DNA of 64,000 nucleotides from Labilibaculum antarcticum (lineage in GTDB: Bacteria > Bacteroidota > Bacteroidia > Bacteroidales > Marinifilaceae). How positions within the stretch are numbered: position 1 is the first letter of the stretch; the number at the start of each line of letters is the position of its first letter. The stretch covers positions 5,240,361 to 5,304,360 of the forward strand of contig NZ_AP018042.1 in NCBI RefSeq assembly GCF_002356295.1. Reading direction: 5' to 3'. Made by a program: the position numbers and the translations under genes. Shown here one piece after another: positions 6,834 through 15,886 of the stretch. The notes under the pieces were generated by a model. It made no database searches and was not told the DNA's origin. It saw only the letters and a program-made list of their open reading frames with translations.

Positions 6834-7991
6834 TTAATTGTCTTCGGATTCTTTCATTTTATTTAGCAGAGAATCTTTCATCAAATCAAAAAATTTTGTT
6901 GGTTCTATTTTCCGCTTGCAAATCTCTGAGAAAGTATGGTAAACATCACCTAAATCCACAGAAAACAACTTTTCAAACGATTTGGTTATCTCCTTGATTT
7001 CCGCACCGCCATCATTAAGAGATTTCGAACTAAACAATCCATAAATAAGCTCAACCAGCGCCACTTTGCTTGCTGTCCATCTCAAATTTACGGAAGACCT
7101 GCAGGAACAGTTTGTCGACTCACTGCCATTGCCAGTGGGCTTGAACTTTTCAATCATTTTCTTCAAATCATTTTTAAAATCCTGCAAAAATGCAGAAGAA
7201 TTGGGTTGATCCAGTATCGAGTGCATTTCCAGAAACAAAACCTTCATCTCTTGGTCTTTGAAATCCACCCCTTTAAAATCACTATATTGGGATTCACAAA
7301 GCAATCCCCTGTAAGTCTCAATTTTTACCTCAAAATACATATTCGCCGGAGAGGAATAAATATCTTCACCTTTCCCCAGATATTCCAAAGATAACCTTTG
7401 CCGTTCTTCATGCAGAAAGTAAATTTTATCAGGAAGTAATTTGTGCATTGGCAATACATCCTTTATCCTGGTCATATGAGGATAGAATTCTTTCATTTCA
7501 TTCTGCCAGGATGCATCAGGACCTAACAGATAAACTTCTGATTTTCTGCAATTTTTACGAAAAACACGAATAAATTTGGATGATTTTTGAATGATGTCCT
7601 TTTGCAGTTGAAAACAGGCCACCATTTGCGACAGATCCTCAGGATGTATATGAATCCACTCTAAACGATTAATGGTTTTAGTTACTATTTTATAATTTGG
7701 GGATGGATTTACAAAATCTGGATTTTCACCAATCTGCTCATCCAGCATTTCAAAAATATGGATTAACATATCCAGATAGGAACGGACCTCCCCGTTCGTT
7801 TTGAAACTGTATAAATTATTTCGAACTTCACGAATGAAATTCCAATACAAATGGTTCACATTATCCTTGAATTCATGAAAACTTAAATACTTGTCGAAAT
7901 AGAGCTTGTACTCAACCTCATTTTTCTCGAAAACAACGACAGCCTTTGTCAATTCGGTTATTAGCCTGAAAAAAATCTCTTCTGTAAACAT
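6834..7991 (-). CDS. rteC: RteC family regulator of conjugative element excision
   Basis: This 385-residue protein has the RteC layout: a long helical N-terminal domain and a C-terminal winged-helix-like domain with the family hallmark LRWTASKVALVELIYGLFSS. Matching C-terminal elements follow (AEIKEITKSFEKLFSVDLGD, then KFFDLMKDSLLNKM). In CTnDOT, RteC activates the excision operon in response to the RteA/RteB two-component system; no rteA or rteB is present in this window. The ATG start is unambiguous. It is separated from the downstream HTH gene by 139 bases containing a palindrome. The protein is intact, unlike the two frameshifted genes in the adjacent operon. Confidence 0.9.
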   Translation of the reverse strand: MFTEEIFFRLITELTKAVVVFEKNEVEYKLYFDKYLSFHEFKDNVNHLYWNFIREVRNNLYSFKTNGEVRSYLDMLIHIFEMLDEQIGENPDFVNPSPNYKIVTKTINRLEWIHIHPEDLSQMVACFQLQKDIIQKSSKFIRVFRKNCRKSEVYLLGPDASWQNEMKEFYPHMTRIKDVLPMHKLLPDKIYFLHEERQRLSLEYLGKGEDIYSSPANMYFEVKIETYRGLLCESQYSDFKGVDFKDQEMKVLFLEMHSILDQPNSSAFLQDFKNDLKKMIEKFKPTGNGSESTNCSCRSSVNLRWTASKVALVELIYGLFSSKSLNDGGAEIKEITKSFEKLFSVDLGDVYHTFSEICKRKIEPTKFFDLMKDSLLNKMKESEDN

Positions 7992-9165
7992 ATTTCATAT
8001 ATTTGTAATTATACAATCAGTTATTTAAATTAACATTTCCAGCTCCAAACAAATACCATAAATATTATACTGTAGTTATAAATATACCAAAACATTAAAT
8101 TCAATGCAAAAATAAAAACACCAACCGAATAATCACAAGGTCAGAATATTAGCTTTTACTTCATCCCCTTAAAAACAACATAAAGAATTACTATCTAATA
8201 CAATAATACTGAATCATTGATTCATAATTACCAATAACATACCAGCATATTTTCCTGGGATTTATTCAATTTTGTTTTGACTGTCCCCCCCCGAAATACG
8301 TGCCAATTCAAATGTGTAAAGACCTAAAACGAGTTGTCAAGTTGATTCTGTCGCACTGACCAAACCTAATGCGAAAGCATAGAAGATTTTTCCTGAAATT
8401 TAATTCCTGGAATTCACATATGACCAGGAACTTGCTCGATAATTAAGAAGAGTTTGTTGGATCTTTCGAATTTACTCTGAAGATCAAAAGATTATTTAGC
8501 CAAACACTTTAATAGAAAATCGGAATGGAAAAAAACAGAAAATAATCTTTGGACGTTTCCGTCAGGCAGAATAGCATTCTACCCGCAAATTTTGTAGGCA
8601 ATGGATTGGACTTATCCATCTCAAAAGAAATTAATGAGTTGATGGAAGGTGAATTGTGAATACTGCATTTATTGAATTGAAATGCCTGAGTTTGATGTTT
8701 AGACAAGAAGGTTGGGATTTGCTGTGAACGACGAGTGGTTGAGAGCGAAAAGTGTGACAGGGTTGCGGGCTTACAAAGCTGGAGTTGAAAACAATTCGGA
8801 GCCACAAGTAAAGTGAGACTCCGAAATTATTATTTGTGCAACAATACCGTGAAAATTCTTTTTGGTTGTGCAGCTCCTACTTTAAAGAAACAGAGCCTAT
8901 TTGGAAAACAAGCGGAACGACCAAAAAGATTTTGGAACCCCTGGCAAACTTTTTGCCGAGGCCCGAGGAGAGAACACAATATTTCCCTTTCATTTTTTTC
9001 TTTATCCAATAGGATTATTAAACCAAAACGCTTTGCCCGCAAATTACAAATATGCGGGAGCTGGAAATCATTCGGTTCCCCACCAATCAGTGGGGAGTCG
9101 GAATATTACAATAAGTGAAGAAAAACATAACATATGCCTTTTGTCAGTGTATCTTCCCTTTTAAA
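7992..9165. other. Gene-poor region bordering the conjugative element
   Basis: I found no convincing gene in these 1.17 kb. They contain an uninterrupted run of eight C (about 8285-8292), several short broken frames, and one copy of a degenerate repeat (8821-8985). This may be the eroded edge of the conjugative element or of an older insertion. No attachment site could be defined without the other end. Confidence 0.5.
8821..8985 (+). repeat. Degenerate repeat, copy 1 (related to 15461-15640)
   Basis: This stretch matches 15461-15640 in the same orientation, with long near-identical blocks such as AATACCGTGAAAATTC and TGGTTGTGCAGCTCCTAC. One frame (codons in phase with 8839) encodes QQYRENSFWLCSSYFK, the same as copy 2, then diverges and stops near 9008. 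It looks like a fragment of the small gene that is more complete in copy 2. It lies just beyond the 3' end of the lipoprotein gene that begins the region between the copies. Confidence 0.75.
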
Positions 9166-9621
9166 TTAGTTCTCAAAAGATATATCTTTTAACATCCAAT
9201 TTACAGGATCGGTAGTTTCTTTACTACAGGATGCTGTTGCCGTAAAATCAATCTCCTGAACACTTTTTGTCTGCGTTTGAGTTATGCTTGCGAACCCACT
9301 TATTTGAGCCGTCCCCAAGTCCGGTTTAAATTGTTCTTCTTCAATCGTGACGCTGGTAAATGAATAGGTAATCTCAATTTCATAAGTTTGCCATGCACTT
9401 GCAGCCTCATCGGCAAGCAACCAAAAATCTTCATTTGGCATCACCATGGATTTGGCAGATTCATAATCTTTAGCATTTATGTAATTACTCCAAGCACTTA
9501 TCTTTTTCGGTAATTCTTGCTTTACTAAAGTATAATCTGGTTCCGGCGGTTCATCATCAGAGCTGGATTTACCACAAGCACAAACGGAAACTGCTATTAA
9601 TAACAATAGTATATATTTCAT
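9166..9621 (-). CDS. Small exported lipoprotein of unknown function
   Basis: The 151-residue protein has a lipoprotein signal peptide ending at C16 (VCACGKSSSDDE). The S/D/E-rich stretch right after the cysteine resembles the Bacteroidota signal for export to the cell surface. The rest has a helical part (residues about 30-75) and a beta-rich C-terminus; I recognise no family. It resembles DUF-type lipoproteins with a cystatin/NTF2-like fold only in general size, so no function is offered. It is read toward the gene-poor region at 7992-9165, with 285 bases separating it from the stop of the giant secreted protein gene. Confidence 0.8.
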   Translation of the reverse strand: MKYILLLLIAVSVCACGKSSSDDEPPEPDYTLVKQELPKKISAWSNYINAKDYESAKSMVMPNEDFWLLADEAASAWQTYEIEITYSFTSVTIEEEQFKPDLGTAQISGFASITQTQTKSVQEIDFTATASCSKETTDPVNWMLKDISFEN

Positions 9622-9857
9622 GATATTTCTAAATTAAACACCTCTCATACCAAATTAACATCAAAACTGATCTTCTAAAATGTTTCTTTTCAGCTATATC
9701 TTCGTTAAAAAAGATGCAACGTAACCCGGCTATATTTTACTTTTTTGCCTTGATCTAACTAAAAATAATTCCATTTTATTTAAAGATACTTTTTAAATTA
9801 AATTGGTATTATTCATGGGTATTATTAATATTTCTTTTTAACTAAAGGTCGAAATAC

Positions 9858-9897
9858 ACTCACTCAGCCCAGTAATAAATAAAAGAACTGAGCGAGT
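9858..9897 (-). terminator. Hairpin after the T9SS protein gene
   Basis: On the minus strand ACTCGCTCAG pairs with CTGAGTGAGT (10 base pairs, one G-U) around a 20-base AT-rich loop, starting 10 bases after the gene's stop at 9907. It is followed by GTATTTCG rather than a long T-run, so it is a weak terminator candidate. Confidence 0.45.
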
Positions 9898-9906
9898 ATT
9901 TAATTA

Positions 9907-12900
9907 TCATCTCATAATGATCATTTTTTTCACATCTGAAAACAGGAAGTCATTATTAACATCCCAAACATCAATAGAATAAAAATAAATCCCGGTCAAA
10001 CACTCATTTCTATTCCAAACAAGTTCATAAGTTCCTGAGTCTACCATCTCACTTTGAAGAATTCTAATTGTCTGGCCTACTGCATTAATAATCCCTACTT
10101 TTACGTAACAGGTTTTAGGAACGGCATATTTAATAGTCGTGATGTCATTAAATGGGTTAGGATAATTTGGAAACAACTCAAAACCTTCGCTTATCTCCAA
10201 CTCTTCAATGCCCACCGGTTGACAAGCATCACCAATACCATCTGAATTGTAATCTTTCTGATTTCGATTGACAGTAAGCGGGCAATTATCCTCATCATTC
10301 AATATACCATCACCATCCATATCCGGATCACAAAGGTCACCAATCATATCCTGATCTGTATCCTCCTGATCGCTATTTGGCGTAAAAGGACAGTTGTCAT
10401 TTTCATTCAGAATATCATCATCGTCAATATCTGAATCACATACATCTCCCTCTCCATCTTCATCCTCATCTTCTTGTCCTGGATTATAAGCTAAAGGACA
10501 ATTGTCATCGGAAGTCAAGATATCATCTTCGTCAGGATCATCTCCTCCTGATAGATTCTGAGCATTTGCCACAGTAAAAGTCCATGTAAAAGTGTCAGAT
10601 TTGTTTCCGTACATATCCTCCACTCCAGTTACACTTGCCATTAAGGTGTTATCCTCAATTGTAAGACCAGTGACATCCGGCAAAATAATAAGCTTATCAC
10701 CGGAGACACCAAACTGCAGATCGAACTCATAACCGGAATCAATATCTTTTAAAGAAATCTGATCTGCAGAAATACGATTGCCATTAATGGTTTCGTCGAA
10801 TGTTACAGAGATAATATCTCCATTATCAAGCACAGCATCACTTGGTTCAGGGAGCCCATAAACATGAGGAGGAGTTCTATCCACCGTACCACTTTTTATT
10901 TCTGAATAGTTTACTCCACTTTCACATTTAACCATTGCCCTGATATCATAAGCTCCATCGGGAATGTTAACGAAAGACATTTCGTAAGAACCAGCATTTT
11001 CTTCCAATTGTGATTTGTCGAAAATCACATCCGGAATCCAATTGTTAGCCAAAGATTCAGCATACTGAATCTCTACCTGATTCATTTGGCCCAAATCATA
11101 ATCAAGAAAGCTTACATTTAACACATCGCCACCAGTATTATTTATCAACCAATTGTCGAAAGGTTTGGCCAAGGTAATCTCGCTGCAAGGACTCTCATAA
11201 ATAACGCTAATTGCCACTTCATCTGATATTGCTCCATCGCAAGGAGATACAAGTACAAATCTTAAATTGTTATATGCATAAGCGGATGGACCTCTATTGA
11301 CTGTTATTGTTTGATCTACCGAACCACCTGCAGGAATTGTATAAGGCGTTGGAATACCGCCCTGAACCTGACTACCACCCAAACTAATAATAGCTCCATC
11401 AGGATTACTCTCTTGTAAAAACAATAGGTTATATTCTCTTTCCTCATCGGATTGGCTGGTATTGCCTAATGTTAATTTGAAAACTGCTGTATCCTCAGGA
11501 TCCTCAAGGTATTGATAATAGATATCAGATAGAAGGTGCACCCCTTCCCGAGGCTGTGTTCCTTTTTCCCAAGGACAACTACTGGTTCCTGCAAAAAGTT
11601 CAAAAACAGGTGTCCCATAATACGAATCGCTCTTAATATAAACACTAAACTCATCTCCAGGATCATCATCTTCTAAATGGTAGCCGGTAGTCAAACTGGA
11701 AGCCTGTTCTATCGTAGTATCATTCACTGTATGATGATAATAAGAACCTTGATAACCTACCTCCCATGAACAACCTGAAATAACTCCCGCATATCCAGCA
11801 TTCCAATTCACATCCCAGGCATCTTTTACAATATGGGTATCTACTGAGTCTCTTTGACAAGTTGATGTGAAATCATGTTTAGTACCAGCACTAAACGAGA
11901 AATTATTTTCAATACTAGCATCATTTTTTAGTCTTTCATTATATAACAACTCCTCTTGCCATCTTTTAATATCCTCATCGAATTGTTTGGCATTTACCTG
12001 ATCAGCCTTCTCTTTCAATAGTTCAAGTTCAGGAATAATATAATTTCGAATATGGGATTCGGTGTACATAAAAGTACTTTCGACCTTATCTATATCCCAT
12101 GCTACTAGAGTATCTTTTACCACCTGATTTGTATTCCAATCAAAGTCAATAGCATCGGCAAGTGAATAACCTATGGAATAGGTCACACCTATAAAAACAT
12201 CCCCCGCATCTCCTAATACTTTATCTGAATCTGCGGTACTAAATTCTTCCGTTGCGGTTAGAGATACTTTTTTACCTGTAATTGTTTCACTTTCGGTAAT
12301 TCTATAAAAATCACCGTGACCATAATAATATCCCCCAACATCAATAGACACTTCGCCCCCAACCGAAAGACCAACGCTAGCAACACAACCCAATTGCTCA
12401 GAAGTTTGTGTCCCATCTCCTCTAGACGACATTATATTTTGTGTGATAAATGTTGTGAAAGTTGAATCTTTTTTCAAAAAAGAATAGCTATTATCCCCAG
12501 GAGGATCCCGTAGTACCCAATGCACTAATTCTGGCGATGTATTATAGAATGCAGGCTCCCTTGGACTGTATCCAGTTACAAGCACCCATTGATCTATATT
12601 TGTAGTTTCTTGTCCGACATCTGCACGAACATTCAATTTCTTTTGATAGGGATGCTCTACCGGATAATCATATACATTCGGAATTCCCGGAACTAATGCA
12701 TAATAAGCAATTCCAGTAGAATCCATCTCAAGCTCCACTGCTCCTTCTGCATTATCGCTTATTTCATCAATAATAGTCAACATTCCACTCTTTACATGAC
12801 AGGTTGTATCTTCCCATCCTTGTATGACCTCAATTCTCACTTCTTTCCAAAATTTTTGTTTCCAAATTGGAATATTATAATCTCCACCTCCAAAATCCGA

Positions 12901-14727
12901 TAATTGACTTAGATGAATTTCAGGTGGATTTCTAAAAATAAAATTATTCGTAATTGTACATTTACTTAAATCAACAGAATCCAGCATAAAATAATTAAGA
13001 ATAACTTCATTTGCAGGATCTAGTGCCACCAAACCAATGGTATATTTTTGCGCAGGCAAGTTAATTTCGAAATATCCCACATTGTTAGTCCGAATTATCG
13101 TATCGGGAAAACACCCTGCATTTTCATCAACACTTTTTATCTGAAGATCAGCAATGCCAATAAACGCATCGCAAGGCCCCAACACAAATCCTTTTAACAT
13201 ATTAGTTTGCAGATCATAGAAATCAATTCCTGTACTATCTTTTGATACTACTAAATTTATCTTTGCAGGCTCGAAATTATGTGCAAATGTAGAATCACTA
13301 AAAACTGGTTTAATTTCGTAATCTCCTTGCTCCTCTATTGCGAGTGAAAAAGCACCCATATTATTAGTAAATACTCCTGTTGGAATGCTATTTTTAATTA
13401 TTTCTACTCCCTCAACACCACAGTCTGTATTCGCAAATTTTATTTTTCCCCTTAATGTAAATGAGGTTGTATCGGTAAAGTTGATAATATCCAATATTGG
13501 AGCAAGCAAATGAATGCTATCCGTAAAAGTTTCTGGAATAAAACCATGATTTCCCTTACTTGGAGTTAACTTAAACTTTGCTCCTTTATAATAATAAATA
13601 TTTTCAAATTCAAAATATCCACTTGCATTAGTTGTTGCATAATTTGATACTGTATCCCCCTGAGGAATAGAATCCAACCTATCTATTCGTACTTGAACAT
13701 CCGTTATTCCTGCTCCTCCAGGTGCTTTTATATAACCAGAGATATTACCATTAGATTTTTTCTTTCCTTCAGCCGTTCCCGTTTTAAATATTACGTTATC
13801 TTTAAACGGCTTAACCAAATAAGAATATGTATACCCCGGGATACCATCAAAATCTTCACAACTACTTCCAGTTGGATTATCAATCGTTTTTATAGTAATA
13901 CTACTCCCTCCATCATTCCTTTCTATTGCATATTTTGTAGCACCAATTACATTTGCTACATTCCACTCGATAAGCACTCTATCGGAGAAATCATTTGAAG
14001 CAGATACTCCAAGATCAAATATTTTCCCCTTATCTTCCACTTTTATAGATTCACTATCCCAGCTTAAGGTATCCGAATCAAATTTGGAATAAGTTGTAAC
14101 TGCATACGCATATTCCACTCCTGTCTCAACATTTGAATCATTCCATTCAAATACGTCCGAATTAACTGTTTGAACCAATTCTTCATTTCGGTAAATTTTA
14201 TACTTGTAATAGTCAGGCGGAACATCTGTATCACTGGAATCCCATTTTAAATTTATTTTAGAATCAAACTCTTCATCACTTGCAGATAAAGTTCCTGGTG
14301 GCTTTATTCGTGGCAAAGATGTTGTGACCGAGTCATCAGCAATTAAAGGATAATGATCACATTCCCATGCTCCTCTGTAACGCCCCCAAAAATAGTAAGT
14401 TTCTGTGGTCCCTGGTCCCTGAGCATACCAATGATCAGTACCTTCATATTTAAACTCAAAATTTCTATCGTGATTTATTATTCCAATATCAAAGATTGTA
14501 GGATCAGCCCTGTAGTTGGTCAAACTTGTATACACAAATAAATCATAAGGTGTACCGCATTTATTATAATGCTTCGCCCACTGAAGATAAACATAGTAAT
14601 CACTCTGCATCGGATCTGCTTTAAATTCTACACCTAAAGCTGAAATTTTAACCCCGGATTGATCTACTTGAGCAAATACTAGCCCAAACCAAAATAGATA
14701 CAATACACTTAAGTAAAGTTTTTTCAT
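9907..14727 (-). CDS. Giant secreted multidomain protein with thrombospondin type 3 repeats and T9SS sorting domain
   Basis: The 1606-residue protein begins with a signal peptide (residues 1-19, ending VFAQ). It contains two fibronectin type III-like domains (about 145-320). Three carboxypeptidase regulatory-like domains follow (about 325-620). A long middle part has no recognisable match, apart from a lysine/glutamate-rich coil near 890-940. A Big/Ig-like segment lies near 1290-1390. At 1396-1504 come three calcium-binding thrombospondin type 3 units (DNCP....D.D.DG.GD.CD), then a C-terminal type A type IX secretion sorting domain (from FPNYPNPFN to the end). Such proteins are exported by the type IX system and anchored at or released from the cell surface. 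A role in adhesion or matrix formation is inference. It lies between two copies of a degenerate repeat and next to a lipoprotein gene; its own neighbours give no pathway. Confidence 0.9.
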   Translation of the reverse strand: MKKLYLSVLYLFWFGLVFAQVDQSGVKISALGVEFKADPMQSDYYVYLQWAKHYNKCGTPYDLFVYTSLTNYRADPTIFDIGIINHDRNFEFKYEGTDHWYAQGPGTTETYYFWGRYRGAWECDHYPLIADDSVTTSLPRIKPPGTLSASDEEFDSKINLKWDSSDTDVPPDYYKYKIYRNEELVQTVNSDVFEWNDSNVETGVEYAYAVTTYSKFDSDTLSWDSESIKVEDKGKIFDLGVSASNDFSDRVLIEWNVANVIGATKYAIERNDGGSSITIKTIDNPTGSSCEDFDGIPGYTYSYLVKPFKDNVIFKTGTAEGKKKSNGNISGYIKAPGGAGITDVQVRIDRLDSIPQGDTVSNYATTNASGYFEFENIYYYKGAKFKLTPSKGNHGFIPETFTDSIHLLAPILDIINFTDTTSFTLRGKIKFANTDCGVEGVEIIKNSIPTGVFTNNMGAFSLAIEEQGDYEIKPVFSDSTFAHNFEPAKINLVVSKDSTGIDFYDLQTNMLKGFVLGPCDAFIGIADLQIKSVDENAGCFPDTIIRTNNVGYFEINLPAQKYTIGLVALDPANEVILNYFMLDSVDLSKCTITNNFIFRNPPEIHLSQLSDFGGGDYNIPIWKQKFWKEVRIEVIQGWEDTTCHVKSGMLTIIDEISDNAEGAVELEMDSTGIAYYALVPGIPNVYDYPVEHPYQKKLNVRADVGQETTNIDQWVLVTGYSPREPAFYNTSPELVHWVLRDPPGDNSYSFLKKDSTFTTFITQNIMSSRGDGTQTSEQLGCVASVGLSVGGEVSIDVGGYYYGHGDFYRITESETITGKKVSLTATEEFSTADSDKVLGDAGDVFIGVTYSIGYSLADAIDFDWNTNQVVKDTLVAWDIDKVESTFMYTESHIRNYIIPELELLKEKADQVNAKQFDEDIKRWQEELLYNERLKNDASIENNFSFSAGTKHDFTSTCQRDSVDTHIVKDAWDVNWNAGYAGVISGCSWEVGYQGSYYHHTVNDTTIEQASSLTTGYHLEDDDPGDEFSVYIKSDSYYGTPVFELFAGTSSCPWEKGTQPREGVHLLSDIYYQYLEDPEDTAVFKLTLGNTSQSDEEREYNLLFLQESNPDGAIISLGGSQVQGGIPTPYTIPAGGSVDQTITVNRGPSAYAYNNLRFVLVSPCDGAISDEVAISVIYESPCSEITLAKPFDNWLINNTGGDVLNVSFLDYDLGQMNQVEIQYAESLANNWIPDVIFDKSQLEENAGSYEMSFVNIPDGAYDIRAMVKCESGVNYSEIKSGTVDRTPPHVYGLPEPSDAVLDNGDIISVTFDETINGNRISADQISLKDIDSGYEFDLQFGVSGDKLIILPDVTGLTIEDNTLMASVTGVEDMYGNKSDTFTWTFTVANAQNLSGGDDPDEDDILTSDDNCPLAYNPGQEDEDEDGEGDVCDSDIDDDDILNENDNCPFTPNSDQEDTDQDMIGDLCDPDMDGDGILNDEDNCPLTVNRNQKDYNSDGIGDACQPVGIEELEISEGFELFPNYPNPFNDITTIKYAVPKTCYVKVGIINAVGQTIRILQSEMVDSGTYELVWNRNECLTGIYFYSIDVWDVNNDFLFSDVKKMIIMR

Positions 14728-15418
14728 AACAAAATAGTTGTTAAAAAGTCAAAATATTGAATGAAGTAGTATCTGCTGGAGGCAGATAGGAGATGGAAGC
14801 AAGAAACTTCTTCTCGTGAGAGATATAGGCTTCCAATAATAATGGAAGTTGGCTCTTTGTATTTTTAGTTAAAACACCTAATCGTATGCAATTTTTTATT
14901 TCTCTTAAAAAGATACTGTTTAACTCAATAATTATTTCCTTTGCAAGGAATACTAAGACTTGCCTCTTGAAAGAAAGCATAATATACAACATTAAGACTT
15001 GATCTACAATAAATTAATAGCGTTATTTACATCACATATTTAGCAGTCCCCAACTTATACTTCACATTTATAAGTCGATAATATCTTTATAAATGCAAAT
15101 ATTTATTCCATAAAAGTCGGTAAAACTTCGATCACTTTAATGTAAGATACAGACGCAAAAATGGTGGGAAGGAAAAAAAATAATTTAACTTTTTGATCAA
15201 ATTCAAAGCATCCTCATTTGTGAGGATAAGAAAAATTAACAATATTTTTTTACAGGATATTTTTCATCTGATTATAATTTGTTTTTGATTTGCCATATGG
15301 AACTTACCATGCTGGAGTAATCATCTTCCTGAGTGTCAAAATCGCTTTGGGATGGACGTTTCATGAAATTATGCCCATGTAATGACTCTTACTTAAATAA
15401 TGACAGGGGAGTACGAAG
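14728..15418. other. AT-rich intergenic region upstream of the T9SS protein gene
   Basis: No convincing gene is present. A short minus-strand frame (14741-14992) has no domain pattern and ends a few bases before the T9SS protein start. The promoter of the T9SS gene should lie here, but no full TTTG-N19-TAnnTTTG element was found. Confidence 0.45.
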
Positions 15419-15727
15419 ATGACACTAAATTTTATTCGGAGTCTCAACTATAGTAAGTGCCTGAAATTATTATGTATGCAGCAATACCGTGAAAATTCCT
15501 TTTGGTTGTGCAGCTCCTACTTTAAAGACAGAGAGCCGATTTGGAAAACAATCGGAACGACCAATCCCGAAAATCCAGGAGAAAGCCTGGTGAACTTTTT
15601 GCTGAGGCCCGAGGAGAAAACGCCATATTTTTCTCTTTCCTGCATCGTGGAAATCGAGAACTATAAAAAACATCAAATCACAGATTTTGAAAAAGAGATT
15701 TCCCTATTGAAACAAGAATTTAAATAG
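15419..15727 (+). CDS. Possible small protein encoded by repeat copy 2, function unknown
   Basis: The 102-codon frame encodes a polar protein with the segments QQYRENSFWLCSSYFK, PENPGESLVNFLLRPEEK and a charged helical end (ITDFEKEISLLKQEFK). The repeat at 8821-8985 encodes a diverged version of the first two segments in the same frame, so the frame appears to have been under selection in an ancestor. An internal ATG at 15476 is an alternative start. This would be the only credible plus-strand gene in the window. I do not recognise the family. It may be a remnant of a larger mobile-element gene. Confidence 0.35.
   Translation: MTLNFIRSLNYSKCLKLLCMQQYRENSFWLCSSYFKDREPIWKTIGTTNPENPGESLVNFLLRPEEKTPYFSLSCIVEIENYKKHQITDFEKEISLLKQEFK
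15461..15640 (+). repeat. Degenerate repeat, copy 2 (related to 8821-8985)
   Basis: Matches copy 1 in direct orientation at an offset of 6640 bases over its first 130 or so bases. The two copies bracket the lipoprotein and T9SS protein genes. No terminal inverted repeats or target duplications were seen, so classification as an insertion sequence is not supported. Confidence 0.75.
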
Positions 15728-15886
15728 GTTAAAATAGAAGGTAATGTCCTAAAAAAGATAATCGGCATATTCTCCAAATAAGTATAAAAACGAAGGTTTT
15801 TACAGAGCTTGCCGAAGTATAGGGTGATGTGAGAAGTCAGATGGTGGTCAATTGTCCGCTACCTGACTTATAAGATTAAAGTTTTA

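Noticed and set aside
8285-8292. Run of eight C as a phase-variation tract
   Set aside because: It is not within or just upstream of a credible gene.
8509-8805. 98-codon minus-strand frame near the first degenerate repeat
   Set aside because: Composition (many S, T, F, P) fits the complement of broken plus-strand sequence; no recognisable domain.
14741-14992. 83-codon minus-strand frame just upstream of the T9SS protein gene
   Set aside because: No domain pattern, low-complexity composition and no conserved partner; likely a chance frame in the promoter region.
8821-15640. Repeat pair considered as insertion-sequence ends
   Set aside because: Copies are direct, lack terminal inverted repeats and target duplications, and no transposase lies between them.
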